A stretch of 64,000 bases of DNA from Spirochaetae bacterium HGW-Spirochaetae-4. GTDB taxonomy: Bacteria > Spirochaetota > Spirochaetia > Sphaerochaetales > Sphaerochaetaceae. The notes beneath the pieces are model-generated. The model saw only the letters and a program-made list of their open reading frames with translations, was not told where the DNA came from and ran no database searches. Of the stretch, positions 25,040 through 34,692 are shown piece after piece. Where the stretch lies: the NCBI GenBank assembly GCA_002839335.1, contig PGXU01000004.1, forward strand, positions 32,476 to 96,475, written 5' to 3'. Position numbers and translations under genes: made by a program. Each line of letters begins with the position of its first letter. Position 1 is the stretch's first letter.

Positions 25040-26472
25040 TCGGGCAAGTACAGAAATTCGGAAAATCACATTCGTTTTACGATATATACGAACGCAAGGG
25101 CGAAGGCGAGCAATCGACACACTATTGCCCCGGTTGTGGGCATGGCACGATCCAAAAGCTCATAGCCCAAGCCATCGATGATTTGAAGATCCAGGACCGG
25201 ACCATCTTCCTCTCGCCGGTCGGATGTTCGGTATTCGCCTACTACTATTACGATACGGGTAATATCCAGTGTTCCCACGGCCGTGCTCCCGCAGTTGCCA
25301 CAGGGGTCAAGCGGACTGTCAAGGATGCGATTGTGATCAGCTACCAGGGCGATGGGGACTTGGCCGGGATCGGTATGACGGAAATCGTCCATGCGGCGAA
25401 CCGGGGAGAACCGATAACCGTCTTTTTCATCAACAATGCCATCTATGGTATGACTGGAGGCCAGATGGCCCCGACGACTCCTCTGGGACGCAAGACCTTG
25501 ACCACCCCCTTCGGCAGGGACCGCGACCGCGACGGTATGCCCATGGGTATGGCCGAGCTGATGCAGGCTATCGCCGCCCCGGTGTTTATCGAACGCTGCT
25601 CGGTAGCGACCCCCAAGGAATTGCTCAAGACCCGCAAAGCTGTACACAAGGCATTGCAAAACCAGATTGACGGAAAGGGATTTTCCTTTGTGGAGATACT
25701 CTCTCCTTGTCCGACAAACTGGGGTATGACTCCTGTCGATGCCCGGACGTGGATGGACCAGCAGATGACGTTGCTCTATCCTCTGGGAAATTTCCGTGAT
25801 GCCGTTGTGCAACAGGAAGAACAGCCGGCTGAGCATGAAGTACCGCTCTGGTTGGATGACGAGGCGTTGGTCGAGCTGCTCAAAGGAGCCTCCGATGTTC
25901 CGGTGATGCGTATGGAACCCTTGTCCGAGACCCAACGGGTCAAGATTGCCGGATTCGGTGGACAAGGCGTGTTGTCAGCCGGGGAATTGGTGGCCACTTG
26001 CGGGATGTCTGAAGGTCTTGCGGTTTCCTGGTTGCCTTCCTACGGTCCCGAGATGCGTGGAGGAAGTGCGAATGTGAGTGTGACCCTGTCGATGGATGAG
26101 GTCGGTTCTCCCTTGGTCGACCACCCGAACGTGTTGTTGGTCATGAATGGACCGTCCCTCGACCATTTCGAGGACCAGGTGGTCGAACATGCCTTGGTTC
26201 TCGTCAACTCGTCCATTGTAACCCGCAAGGTCCGCAGAACCGATGTCAGGACAATCTACATCCCAGCCACCGAGCTTGCGCAGGAAGCCGGTTTGGTCTC
26301 GGCTGCGAATGTGGTCATGGTCACCGCATATCTGTTGATCAGCAAGGCCATTCCCCTGGATACCCTCAAGCGGTGTATCCCACTGGTATTGAGAAAAAAA
26401 GCCTTTCTGGAGAAAAACCTTTCATTGGTGGAACGCACGATGGTATATTTGCAAGAGAACGGGATGGTCTAG
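25036..26472 (+). CDS. 2-oxoacid:ferredoxin oxidoreductase, fused beta (TPP) and gamma subunits
   Basis: A 478-residue fusion. Residues ~1-260 are the TPP-binding beta part: CPGCGHGTIQKL, GCSVFAYYYYDTGN and the GDGDLAGIGMTEIVHAANR magnesium/TPP motif. A linker of ~45 acidic residues follows (VVQQEEQPAEHEVPLW region). Residues ~305-478 are the gamma subunit (KIAGFGGQGVLSAGELVA with its nucleotide-like loop, SYGPEMRGGSANVSV), which handles CoA. In many organisms these are separate genes. With vorB and vorD it forms the complete enzyme oxidising valine-, leucine- and isoleucine-derived 2-oxoacids to isobutyryl-, isovaleryl- and 2-methylbutyryl-CoA. Butyrate kinase follows 36 bases after its stop. 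Confidence 0.92.
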   Translation: MIGQVQKFGKSHSFYDIYERKGEGEQSTHYCPGCGHGTIQKLIAQAIDDLKIQDRTIFLSPVGCSVFAYYYYDTGNIQCSHGRAPAVATGVKRTVKDAIVISYQGDGDLAGIGMTEIVHAANRGEPITVFFINNAIYGMTGGQMAPTTPLGRKTLTTPFGRDRDRDGMPMGMAELMQAIAAPVFIERCSVATPKELLKTRKAVHKALQNQIDGKGFSFVEILSPCPTNWGMTPVDARTWMDQQMTLLYPLGNFRDAVVQQEEQPAEHEVPLWLDDEALVELLKGASDVPVMRMEPLSETQRVKIAGFGGQGVLSAGELVATCGMSEGLAVSWLPSYGPEMRGGSANVSVTLSMDEVGSPLVDHPNVLLVMNGPSLDHFEDQVVEHALVLVNSSIVTRKVRRTDVRTIYIPATELAQEAGLVSAANVVMVTAYLLISKAIPLDTLKRCIPLVLRKKAFLEKNLSLVERTMVYLQENGMV

Positions 26473-26508
26473 AGAGACACCAATCCGTATCCCACCATAG
26501 GGGTTGTA

Positions 26509-27588
26509 ATGGAAAAGAAATGTGAGTTGGTACTGGCGATCAATCCTGGTTCGACCACCACCAAGTTGGCTTTGTTCAAGGACAGGGCGGAATTTGCTGT
26601 GCGAAACCATGACCATACTGTGGAACAATTGGCCTCCTTTGGTTCGGTGTTCGGGCAGTTCTCGTTCAGACGGGATTTGATCATACAATTTTTGGACGAA
26701 CACGACATCCAGCCCGGCGACCTCGCGGTCACCATGGGGCGTGGCGGTCTGCTCCACCCGCTTCCGGGTGGTGTGTACCGTGTCGGACATATGATGTTGC
26801 GTGATCTTCAGAATTGCACATACGGTGAGCATGCGTGCAATTTGGGAGCTCCATTGGCCGATGCCGTAGCAAAGCGGTATGGGTGCGATGCTCTCATCGC
26901 GGACCCGGTCGTCGTTGACGAAATGATCGACGAGGCCCGGATCTCCGGTTTGCCGGAAATTGAACGAAAAAGTATTTTCCATGCGTTGAACCAGAAGTTC
27001 GTGGCACGCCAAGCGGCGCGGCAGTTGGGAATGCGATACGAGGAGAGCCGCCTGATAGTCGCCCACTTGGGCGGAGGAATTTCGGTAGGTTCCCATAGGT
27101 ATGGACGGGTGATCGATGTCAACAATGCGTTGGACGGTGAGGGGCCGTTTACTCCGGAACGTTCTGGAAGTCTTCCTGCTGGGGAGCTGGTCAAACTTAC
27201 GTTATCCGGCAGGTTCACCTATGACCAGCTGCGCAAGCGGATTACCGGTTCGGGTGGATTGTACGCCTATACGGGAAGTCGCGATGTCAAGGCCTTGTCA
27301 CAAGCCGCACAAGACGGTGACGACCAGGCGCAATTCTGGATCCGTGCACTTGTGTATCAGATTTGCAAGGAAATCACTTCCCATCTTGCGGTACTCGAGG
27401 GTCTCGTCGATGCTGTTGTATTAACCGGTGGCATAGCCCATAATACAACCATGATGGGAATGGTCGAATCCCGTATAGGGCGACTGGTGCCAATCATTGT
27501 TATTCCCGGTGAAGGGGAAATGCAGTCGTTGGCAGAGAATGGCTATGCGGTACTGGACCGTACCCGGGAGGTGATGGAGTATGAGTGA
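26509..27588 (+). CDS. buk: Butyrate kinase (branched-chain acid kinase)
   Basis: A 359-residue acetokinase-family enzyme with ASKHA fold. Diagnostic blocks: LAINPGSTTTKLALF at the N-terminus, MGRGGLLHPLPGGVYRV, VAHLGGGISVGSH and the C-terminal VVLTGGIAHN. Length equals that of known Buk proteins. It makes ATP from butyryl-phosphate, or from isobutyryl- and isovaleryl-phosphate, in the cytoplasm. It lies between the Vor genes and ptb, so the acyl-CoA from Vor can be turned into acid and ATP. AGGGG seven bases before the ATG is its ribosome binding site. It overlaps the start of ptb by eight bases. Confidence 0.94.
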   Translation: MEKKCELVLAINPGSTTTKLALFKDRAEFAVRNHDHTVEQLASFGSVFGQFSFRRDLIIQFLDEHDIQPGDLAVTMGRGGLLHPLPGGVYRVGHMMLRDLQNCTYGEHACNLGAPLADAVAKRYGCDALIADPVVVDEMIDEARISGLPEIERKSIFHALNQKFVARQAARQLGMRYEESRLIVAHLGGGISVGSHRYGRVIDVNNALDGEGPFTPERSGSLPAGELVKLTLSGRFTYDQLRKRITGSGGLYAYTGSRDVKALSQAAQDGDDQAQFWIRALVYQICKEITSHLAVLEGLVDAVVLTGGIAHNTTMMGMVESRIGRLVPIIVIPGEGEMQSLAENGYAVLDRTREVMEYE

Positions 27589-28450
27589 ATCGAAAAAAAC
27601 AGTCGCACTTGTCGGATCAGCCCATAACGAGAGTCTGCGGGCGATGCAAGCCTTCCAAACGGAACATGACGCCGAGTTCCTCTTGATCGGCAATGCCAAG
27701 GAAACCAGGGAAAAAGCCCAAGCATTGGGAATAGAAATCGAAGGGTTGCGGATTATCGATGCCTCCGATGATATCGAATCGTGCAAATTGGCGGCCCATG
27801 CGGCAATGGATGGGAGCGTCCAAGTACTCATGAAAGGTTCGGTGCACACCGCCGACTTCCTGCGGGCGATCCTGGACAAGGAGTATGGTCTGTTGCCTGA
27901 AGGCTCGCTGCTCAGCCATGTCGCCCGGTTGGTTTTGCCTTGGTACCACAAGCAATTGTTGCTTACGGACGCCGCAGTTTCGATTGTGCCGGACTTGGAC
28001 AAGAAGGTGCAGATAATCGCCAACGCCATTGCCGTCGCCCACAATATCGGGATTCCCCAACCGAAAGTCGCGTTGGTCTGTCCGGTCGAGACGGTCAACC
28101 CCCGGATCGTCTCCACGACCGATGCCTCCCAGATTGTATTCCTCCAGAAGAATACCGCTGTCTTCGAGGATGCGGTCATAGAGGGGCCGTTCGGTCTGGA
28201 TGTTGCATTGTCTGTTCAGGCAGCCCGCGTGAAGGGGATAGCAGGGGAGGTCCCCGGTGATGCCGATATTCTCGTATTCGGCAATATCGATGCCGCGAAT
28301 GCCACGTTCAAGGCTTTCCTTTCGGCTCCGGATGTCATTTCAGCCGGGATCGTGGTGGGTGCCAAGCTCCCGGTGGTGCTTACCTCCCGCTCGGAATCGA
28401 TGCACACGCGCGTCGAGTCGATCAATATGGCCCTTACGGTTTCCGGATAA
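27581..28450 (+). CDS. ptb: Phosphate butyryltransferase
   Basis: A 289-residue enzyme of the phosphate acyltransferase family. Recognisable stretches are LMKGSVHTADFLRAILDKE (highly conserved in Ptb), GSLLSHVARLVLP, TDAAVSIVPDLDKKVQI and ADILVFGNIDAANATFKAF. It converts acyl-CoA and phosphate to acyl-phosphate and CoA, giving the substrate of butyrate kinase. The ATG at 27581 lies within the end of buk, preceded by GGAG. It completes the unit vorD-vorB-vorAC-buk-ptb and converges with a DUF3795 gene, the two coding regions overlapping by 17 bases at their 3' ends. Confidence 0.94.
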   Translation: MSESKKTVALVGSAHNESLRAMQAFQTEHDAEFLLIGNAKETREKAQALGIEIEGLRIIDASDDIESCKLAAHAAMDGSVQVLMKGSVHTADFLRAILDKEYGLLPEGSLLSHVARLVLPWYHKQLLLTDAAVSIVPDLDKKVQIIANAIAVAHNIGIPQPKVALVCPVETVNPRIVSTTDASQIVFLQKNTAVFEDAVIEGPFGLDVALSVQAARVKGIAGEVPGDADILVFGNIDAANATFKAFLSAPDVISAGIVVGAKLPVVLTSRSESMHTRVESINMALTVSG

Positions 28451-28847
28451 CATAGTAGGGGTTTGTTTCACCGCAAGAGAGGCACGTCGACTTGTGGGCG
28501 GACAACAGGTTGCCACAAGTTGGGCACTGCCACTTGTGGAACTCCCGTTCGTTCCAGGCTGGCAACCCTTCCTCTCTGATAAAAGTGAGGTTCCCGATCA
28601 TGCTCATGCCGTATTTCGAGCGGTATCGGGCATCCAGACGTTTCAGGCGTGCACAGGGCATGGTGGGGCACGTCATGCAAGTCCCATCGGGTTTGTCCTG
28701 GGCACAACGCTTTATGACGCAATGTTCGCAGGACCGGGGTTTTGGTTGTTCGGACGCGCATCCCACGCATATGGGTTTTGTTCTCAGTATTCCTGAGCAG
28801 ATCGAGCAATTCATCCCACAAGGGGCCAAAAGCATTTCGGTTTCCAT
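28434..28847 (-). CDS. DUF3795 cysteine-rich protein
   Basis: A 137-residue protein with an N-terminal DUF3795 region: APCGMNCSICSGIL then CVGCASEQPKPRSCEHCVIKRC and CMTCPTMPCARLKRLDARY, giving more than a dozen cysteines that probably bind zinc or an iron-sulfur cluster. A C-terminal zinc ribbon follows (CPTCGNLL, CLSCGETNP). DUF3795 proteins are common in anaerobes and have no known activity. The start at 28847 has GGAGAG eight bases upstream. It is monocistronic, converging with ptb. Confidence 0.88.
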   Translation of the reverse strand: METEMLLAPCGMNCSICSGILRTKPICVGCASEQPKPRSCEHCVIKRCAQDKPDGTCMTCPTMPCARLKRLDARYRSKYGMSMIGNLTFIREEGLPAWNEREFHKWQCPTCGNLLSAHKSTCLSCGETNPYYVIRKP

Positions 28848-29003
28848 GTATTCTCTCCAATTGCAATTGTATGGTACAACTGAAAATGGAATCTGTCATC
28901 CTTTGTATGCGTTTTCTGGTGAACTTGGGTGAATGGGGAGAGCAGTTGATGGATGCAATACCCTTTCCATGGTAGTATATGGCTAGAGTAAAAGGAAATT
29001 CAG

Positions 29004-31634
29004 ATGGATGAAGATTTCTACCGTAGGATCATTGCCGAATCATCGTACGGTTATGCATATATCAAGGTTCTCACCGATGCACAGGAGGTGCCTGTCGACT
29101 TTGAATTCGTCGAGGTCAACGATGCGTTTGCACATCTGTTTTCGTTGGAGAGTGAATCGTTTCCCGGTAAGCAGGCGAGTGTATTGCTCCCCGAAGGGAT
29201 CACCAGCGATTTCAACTGGATCGCAGCGGTTGGTAGGATAGGACTGGCGGGAAGACGGCAGAATTTTGTCCAGCATCTGGATGCGTCCGACCGTTGGATG
29301 AGCGTACGGGCATTTAGTCCGGAACTTGGGTTTGTCGTGCTCCAGGTCGTGGATGTAAGCCACGAGATCAAGCGGCTGCGCATCCACGAGGGAATCTTCA
29401 ACCTGACCCCGATCCTATTGTGTGTCATTGATTTCGATGGGAAATTCATCATGGTCAACGATGAATGGACAACTTCCTTGGGATACCAGAAGCAGACATT
29501 GCTCAACGCCCATATCAACGATTATATCCATCCGAACGATATCGAAACGACCGTAACGATGATGAAGGAGTTGGGCGAGAACCGAGTGATCCGCAATTTC
29601 GTGAACCGTTACCTTGCCTTCGACGGTTCATACCATTCGCTGGAGTGGAGGGCCCATGTGAGCGAAGGCCTGATCTATGGTGCGGCACGGGATATAACCG
29701 ATCGTCTTGCCGCGGAGAAGCAGAAGCAACGCGAGTTGGATCTGATGAACCTGTTGTTCGACCAGACCCTGACCGGAATGTACATGATGATGCTTGATGA
29801 ACCGGTGGATTGGAAGCAGTCTGTCGATAGGGAGGCAACCTTGGATTATATTCTGAGCCACCAACGGGTGGTTCGGACCAACCAGGCATTGTTGGATCAA
29901 TACCGCGCTACCAAGGAGCAGGTGATCGGAAAAACATCGCTCGAATTCTATAAAACCGATAAGGATGAGTTACGGAAGGCTTGGAAAAGGTTGCTTGACC
30001 AGGGCCGGATCAATTTCGAAATCCAAGAACGGCGCATGGATGGTACCCCATTGTATACGGTCGGGGACTATTCTTGCATCTATGATTCCAAGGGACGTGT
30101 TGTCGGCCATTTTGGCATGCAGCTCGATATGACCGATCGCAAGGAGGGTGAGGTTGCCCTCGAGAAGAGTGAACGGATGTACCGTCTCATGGCAGAACAC
30201 GCCTCCGATGTCATCTGGGTATTCGATTTGATGGAAAAGACCTTCTCCTACATGAGTCCTTCGGTGAAACAGTTCCTCGGATATTCTCCGGAAGAGCTGA
30301 TGGCGCTTCCCTTCGGAACATCCCTGCATCCAGCCGATATCGCCCCGACTGTGCACCGTCTACGGCAAATGATCTTGGAATTCAAACGGAATCCGGGACC
30401 ACAGAACAAGTGGACGTTCCAGGTCCGCCATAGGAAAGCCGATGGGACAATCATCTGGGCCGATGCCTCGATAAATTTCCGCTATACCGAGACTGGGAGT
30501 ATCGAAGCCATTGGTGTGAGCCGGGATGTGACTTCACGCAAGTTGAATGAGGAGAAGATCCTCCACTTGAGCTACCGGGACCAACTTACCGGACTCTACA
30601 ACAGGCGCTATTTCGAAGAACATCAACGTACCTATGCGGAACCGGCTTCTCTTCCCCTGACCATGGTTGTGTGCGATGTGAATGGACTGAAGCTGACAAA
30701 CGATGTATTTGGACATCAGGTCGGCGACCAGTTGCTCAAATCGTGCGCGAATGTGCTTGTGCAATCGAAACGGCCGGACGATGTGGTCGCCCGGATTGGG
30801 GGCGATGAATTCGTAATGCTGTTTCCCAATACTTCCCAACCCGAGGCACAAGAGCGCATCGATGCGATCAAACAAGCCGTTTCGCAACAAGTCGTTGGGA
30901 AAACGCGTCTATCGGTCTCATTCGGGTCGGCGACCCTTGCCGCCCCTGTGGCATCGTTGGAACCGCTGTTCAAGGAAGCGGAGGATATCATGTACCGGCG
31001 AAAGTTGCTCGAAAGCTCAAGCTATAAGCATGATGTCATCAAACTGTTGATCAACGGATTGTACGAGAAGGGCTTGTATGAACGCAACCACAGCGATAAG
31101 GTCTCGTTCCTCTCCTATGAGATTGGCAAGGCGATGGGACTTGCATCGGGTGATCTGGATGAATTGCGGCTTGCCGGCATGCTGCACGACATCGGCAAGA
31201 TTGGAATAGATACCGATGTGCTCAACAGGGTCGGTCCACTGGATACGCACGAGTGGGAACAAATGCGGCGGCACCCCGAGATGGGATTCCAGATTCTGCG
31301 TTCCGTCCAAAATTTCGGTCGTATCGCCGACTGGATACTTGCCCATCATGAACAACCCGATGGGAAAGGATATCCCCAGGGACTTGACGACACCGAAATT
31401 CCCCTGCAATCGAAAATCATCGCAGTGGCCAATGCATTCGATTCCATGACAAGTTCCAGCGGATTCAAGCACCCGTTGGATATCCCTGCAGCCATCGGGG
31501 AATTGCAAAAATTTGCCGGAACACAATTCGATCCGAACGTAGTGGCTACCTTGGTTTCATTACCACGGGAATTTTTGGAAAAAGACAGTATCAGAGAGGA
31601 GGGTATTAGTGATGGACCGACAAGCCATGCTTGA
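29004..31634 (+). CDS. PAS-PAS-GGDEF-HD-GYP cyclic-di-GMP signalling protein
   Basis: An 876-residue cytoplasmic sensor without membrane segments. PAS-like domains cover ~1-120, ~125-240, ~245-385 and ~390-515. The GGDEF domain (~525-680) has an intact RIGGDEFVML active site, so diguanylate cyclase activity is expected. The HD-GYP domain (~690-860) keeps the metal-binding HDIGKIGID and the HHEQPDGKGYP motif, so it should hydrolyse c-di-GMP. Opposite activities in one chain imply regulation through the PAS modules. AAAAGGAA upstream supports the ATG. Its end overlaps the start of the PAS-GGDEF gene by about 23 bases. Confidence 0.9.
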   Translation: MDEDFYRRIIAESSYGYAYIKVLTDAQEVPVDFEFVEVNDAFAHLFSLESESFPGKQASVLLPEGITSDFNWIAAVGRIGLAGRRQNFVQHLDASDRWMSVRAFSPELGFVVLQVVDVSHEIKRLRIHEGIFNLTPILLCVIDFDGKFIMVNDEWTTSLGYQKQTLLNAHINDYIHPNDIETTVTMMKELGENRVIRNFVNRYLAFDGSYHSLEWRAHVSEGLIYGAARDITDRLAAEKQKQRELDLMNLLFDQTLTGMYMMMLDEPVDWKQSVDREATLDYILSHQRVVRTNQALLDQYRATKEQVIGKTSLEFYKTDKDELRKAWKRLLDQGRINFEIQERRMDGTPLYTVGDYSCIYDSKGRVVGHFGMQLDMTDRKEGEVALEKSERMYRLMAEHASDVIWVFDLMEKTFSYMSPSVKQFLGYSPEELMALPFGTSLHPADIAPTVHRLRQMILEFKRNPGPQNKWTFQVRHRKADGTIIWADASINFRYTETGSIEAIGVSRDVTSRKLNEEKILHLSYRDQLTGLYNRRYFEEHQRTYAEPASLPLTMVVCDVNGLKLTNDVFGHQVGDQLLKSCANVLVQSKRPDDVVARIGGDEFVMLFPNTSQPEAQERIDAIKQAVSQQVVGKTRLSVSFGSATLAAPVASLEPLFKEAEDIMYRRKLLESSSYKHDVIKLLINGLYEKGLYERNHSDKVSFLSYEIGKAMGLASGDLDELRLAGMLHDIGKIGIDTDVLNRVGPLDTHEWEQMRRHPEMGFQILRSVQNFGRIADWILAHHEQPDGKGYPQGLDDTEIPLQSKIIAVANAFDSMTSSSGFKHPLDIPAAIGELQKFAGTQFDPNVVATLVSLPREFLEKDSIREEGISDGPTSHA

Positions 31635-32523
31635 TCTGTATGAGAATCTACTCAAATCGATCGCCGATCCATTCTTCATCATTTCCGATGATGGTACGTA
31701 TCTGGATGTGTTTGGTGGGACAGAGCGCAGTCTGTACGACGATGCGGCAGCCTTGAAGGGTCGGAATATATTCGACTTCATGGAGAAGGATTTTGCGGAA
31801 TTCTTCATGAACCAGGTGCATCGCACGCTGCAGGGTAATACTTTGAATTCATTCGAATACCAGTTGGCGACCGAGACTGTCGATGGCATTCCTAAGAATG
31901 GACCGGGCGGAACACAGTGGTTCGAAGCACGAATGTTCCCCCTGGGAAACCTTTTCGACGGACAGCGGGCAGTGACCGCCTTGATACTCAATATTACCGA
32001 ACGCAAGCACCTGCAACAGAAATTGCGGGAATTGTCCTACCAGGATTCCCTGACCAAAGTGCCGAACCGCCGCTATTTCTTCGACCATTTGGGTGAACAG
32101 CTGGATATGTATACCCAAGACAAGATACCACTGGTGGTCATGATCCTGGACATCGACCATTTCAAACCGATTAACGATACCTATGGACATTACGCAGGAG
32201 ACCAGGTATTGCGGCAATTGGTGGTGGTGATTCAGGAAGCTGTTCCGAAGCATGCCATAGTCGCCCGTTTCGGCGGTGATGAATTCATCCTTTCGATAAC
32301 GGGAACACCGTTGTCGTATGCAATGGAAATCGCAGAGCAATTGCGTCTCAGTATCCACCGGCACAGCTTCAGCTTCGGGGAAACCACACTGCCGGTGACC
32401 GTAAGTATCGGAGTTTCGGACGTGACGATCTTCGATACCGATACCGCGACTATCGTCAGCCGTGCGGACAAGGCCCTGTATCTCGCGAAAGAGCAGGGAA
32501 GAGATAGGGTTGTGTACGTGTAG
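31612..32523 (+). CDS. PAS-GGDEF diguanylate cyclase
   Basis: A 303-residue cytoplasmic protein with a PAS domain (~1-120, LKSIADPFFIISDDGTYLDV) and a GGDEF domain (~135-300). The active site is intact: VVMILDIDHFKPINDTYGH (magnesium-binding Asp) and RFGGDEFIL, with a C-terminal DKALYLAKEQGRDRV typical of functional cyclases. It should make c-di-GMP from two GTP. GTG at 31609 and ATG at 31612 are both possible; GGAGG is six bases before the GTG and nine before the ATG. It lies inside the stop region of the PAS-GGDEF-HD-GYP gene and is cotranscribed with it. Confidence 0.9.
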   Translation: MDRQAMLDLYENLLKSIADPFFIISDDGTYLDVFGGTERSLYDDAAALKGRNIFDFMEKDFAEFFMNQVHRTLQGNTLNSFEYQLATETVDGIPKNGPGGTQWFEARMFPLGNLFDGQRAVTALILNITERKHLQQKLRELSYQDSLTKVPNRRYFFDHLGEQLDMYTQDKIPLVVMILDIDHFKPINDTYGHYAGDQVLRQLVVVIQEAVPKHAIVARFGGDEFILSITGTPLSYAMEIAEQLRLSIHRHSFSFGETTLPVTVSIGVSDVTIFDTDTATIVSRADKALYLAKEQGRDRVVYV

Positions 32524-32541
32524 GATGTTTTGTAGCAAGAC

Positions 32542-32594
32542 AAAACTTGTGGCATAAGTTTTAATATGATAGAAAAATAGCAAACTTTTGCTAT
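32542..32594 (+). other. Two AT-rich hairpins between signalling genes
   Basis: AAAACTT-N7-AAGTTTT (32542-32562) and ATAGCAAA-CT-TTTGCTAT (32577-32594) follow the PAS-GGDEF stop. They may be a weak terminator plus an operator for the next gene. TATGAT (32565-32570) between them is a -10-like hexamer without a clear -35. Confidence 0.4.
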
Positions 32595-32673
32595 GTCATG
32601 CAGATGTTCTGTGATACCATGCAATCTGAGGGACATAATCACTTCGAACCTACAGTTGAGGACTGTTTTTCCT

Positions 32674-34683
32674 ATGGTAATTGATATTATCTATAATATA
32701 GCCCTGTTGCTCTCGGTCAGCGTGGTGTATGCCACCTATCCCTTCAAGGCTATGCGAACTACCAAACGGTTTCTCACTGTCATGGGAGTCGCCATCGGAC
32801 TGGTCGGTATGCTGATCATGTCCCGGCCGTTTGTCCTTTCCGAAGGTATCGTCTTCGATGGCAGGTCGATCCTTATCGGTGTGACAGGTATGTTCTTCGG
32901 GCCTATTCCCTCCATTATCGCATCTTGCATGATGGTCTTGTACCGGATATACCTTGGCGGAAGCGGGATGGTGACCGGAATTTCCGTCATCTCGACTGCC
33001 TGTGCCATGGGCGTGCTCTGGCATGGTTTCCGTTACAAGAAATTCATGCAGACAAAATCCCCGGCCAACTTTGAATTGTATATTGTGGGATTGCTGGTGC
33101 ATGTCGTCATGCTTGGTTGCATGTTCCTTATCCCGAACCAAGACCAATGGCATGTCGTACGTGCGATGAGCTTGCCGATACTACTCGTCTATCCGGTCGG
33201 TTCATATCTGCTTTCCATGCTGTTGTTCTACCAGGTTCAGCGTATTGATATCATCAATCGCTTGGAAATCAGCGAACACCGTTTCAAGACCATGTTCGAA
33301 CAGGCTCCCATGGGCATCACCGTAACCGATTCCCGGACCGGAACACCCATCGAAGTCAATGGGAAGTTTCTGGAAATCATCGGTAGGACTCGGGAAACCT
33401 TCAGTGGTGTCACTTGGATGTCCATTACCCATCCCGATGACATTGCCGAGGATAAGCGTTTGACAGAGCGCTTGATCAATAATGACATCGACTCATTCAC
33501 GTTGGACAAACGTTTCTTGCGTCCAGATGGAACCTTCGTCTGGGTGAATATGGCTATCAGCATTCTGAAGACACCGTTGAAAGGAATTAGGCAGCACCTG
33601 TGCATGGTAACCGATATCACTGAGCGCAAAACCATGGAAGAGGCTATCCTGTATGCAAATTCGCATGATCCGTTGACAGACCTATTCAACCGTACCCATT
33701 TCGAGAGGAAACTGAAGGAACTCGATAAAGGCGAAGTGTATCCGTTGGCTGTGGCGATTGGGGACGTGAATGGGCTGAAGCTGGTGAACGATGCCTTCGG
33801 CCGGGAAGCTGGGGATGGATTGTTGATTCGAATAGCACGCGAAATACAGTCGGCTGTCGGCCCCGACGGGTACTGTGCCCGCATTGGTGGGGACGAGTAT
33901 GCGATGGTGTTGCCGGCGACCGACGATGCCACTGCCTGGGCTTTGACATCGACAATACAACAGCGGGTGGCAACCATCGGGGTTCGGAGCGTTGAGGTCA
34001 CGGTCTCGTTCGGGGTATCGGTGAAGCATCACACGGGCGAGGATTTGAACGAGGTGGTCAAGCAAGCGGAGAATGCCCTGAACCGGAGCAAGCTGAGCGA
34101 AAGCCCCAGCGCACGAAGCAAAGCGATAAACACCATCATCAATACCTTGCATGAGAAGAACCGGAGGGAAGAGCTGCACTCGCGACGGGTAAGCGTGCTG
34201 GGCGTCCGGTTGGCCGAGGCGTTGGGATTGGGAAACAAGGAAGTCTCGGAAATGCGAACAGCCGGGTTGTTGCACGATATCGGGAAGATTGCGATAGACG
34301 AATCTATCCTCAACAAGGACGGTGTGTTGGATGAAGCGGAATGGGATGCCATGAAGCGACATCCCGAAACCGGATATAGGATACTTGGTTCGGTCGGTGA
34401 ACTGGGAGAAGTGGCGACCTTCATACTTTCGCATCATGAGCGCATGGACGGGATGGGTTACCCCAGGGGGTTGAGGGGAGAGGAGATACCACTCCAGGCA
34501 CGGATCATAACGATTGTGGATGCTTACGACGCGATGACCGCCGCCCGGCCTTACCGTGAAGCGGTGGGGGATCGAGAGGCGGCCGCGGAACTCAAACGCT
34601 GCTCGGGGACCCAGTTCGACACCGACCTAACCCGACTGTTTGTCGAGCAGGTGCTGCAATTGTCTTGGGATGACCTGAGGTAA
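32674..34683 (+). CDS. Membrane 5TMR-LYT sensor with PAS, GGDEF and HD-GYP domains
   Basis: A 669-residue inner-membrane protein. Residues ~1-190 hold five or six membrane segments of the LytS 5TMR type (IIYNIALLLSVSVVYATYPF at the start, GRSILIGVTGMFFGPIPSII later). A PAS domain follows (~200-325), then GGDEF (~330-490) and HD-GYP (~500-665). The cyclase motif is GGDEY instead of GGDEF, a conservative change; the HD-GYP motif HDIGKIAID and HHERMDGMGYP is intact. The start at 32674 matches the expected first membrane helix; an ATG at 32593 would add a polar extension with three cysteines and is less likely. It may sense a peptidoglycan or membrane signal and change c-di-GMP levels. Confidence 0.88.
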   Translation: MVIDIIYNIALLLSVSVVYATYPFKAMRTTKRFLTVMGVAIGLVGMLIMSRPFVLSEGIVFDGRSILIGVTGMFFGPIPSIIASCMMVLYRIYLGGSGMVTGISVISTACAMGVLWHGFRYKKFMQTKSPANFELYIVGLLVHVVMLGCMFLIPNQDQWHVVRAMSLPILLVYPVGSYLLSMLLFYQVQRIDIINRLEISEHRFKTMFEQAPMGITVTDSRTGTPIEVNGKFLEIIGRTRETFSGVTWMSITHPDDIAEDKRLTERLINNDIDSFTLDKRFLRPDGTFVWVNMAISILKTPLKGIRQHLCMVTDITERKTMEEAILYANSHDPLTDLFNRTHFERKLKELDKGEVYPLAVAIGDVNGLKLVNDAFGREAGDGLLIRIAREIQSAVGPDGYCARIGGDEYAMVLPATDDATAWALTSTIQQRVATIGVRSVEVTVSFGVSVKHHTGEDLNEVVKQAENALNRSKLSESPSARSKAINTIINTLHEKNRREELHSRRVSVLGVRLAEALGLGNKEVSEMRTAGLLHDIGKIAIDESILNKDGVLDEAEWDAMKRHPETGYRILGSVGELGEVATFILSHHERMDGMGYPRGLRGEEIPLQARIITIVDAYDAMTAARPYREAVGDREAAAELKRCSGTQFDTDLTRLFVEQVLQLSWDDLR

Positions 34684-34692
34684 TCCAAACGG

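Noticed and set aside
34081..34140. GGDEY in the membrane signalling protein as an inactive site
   Set aside because: The Phe-to-Tyr change keeps the catalytic Asp-Glu pair; unlike the GSDKF protein, it is not convincingly inactive.
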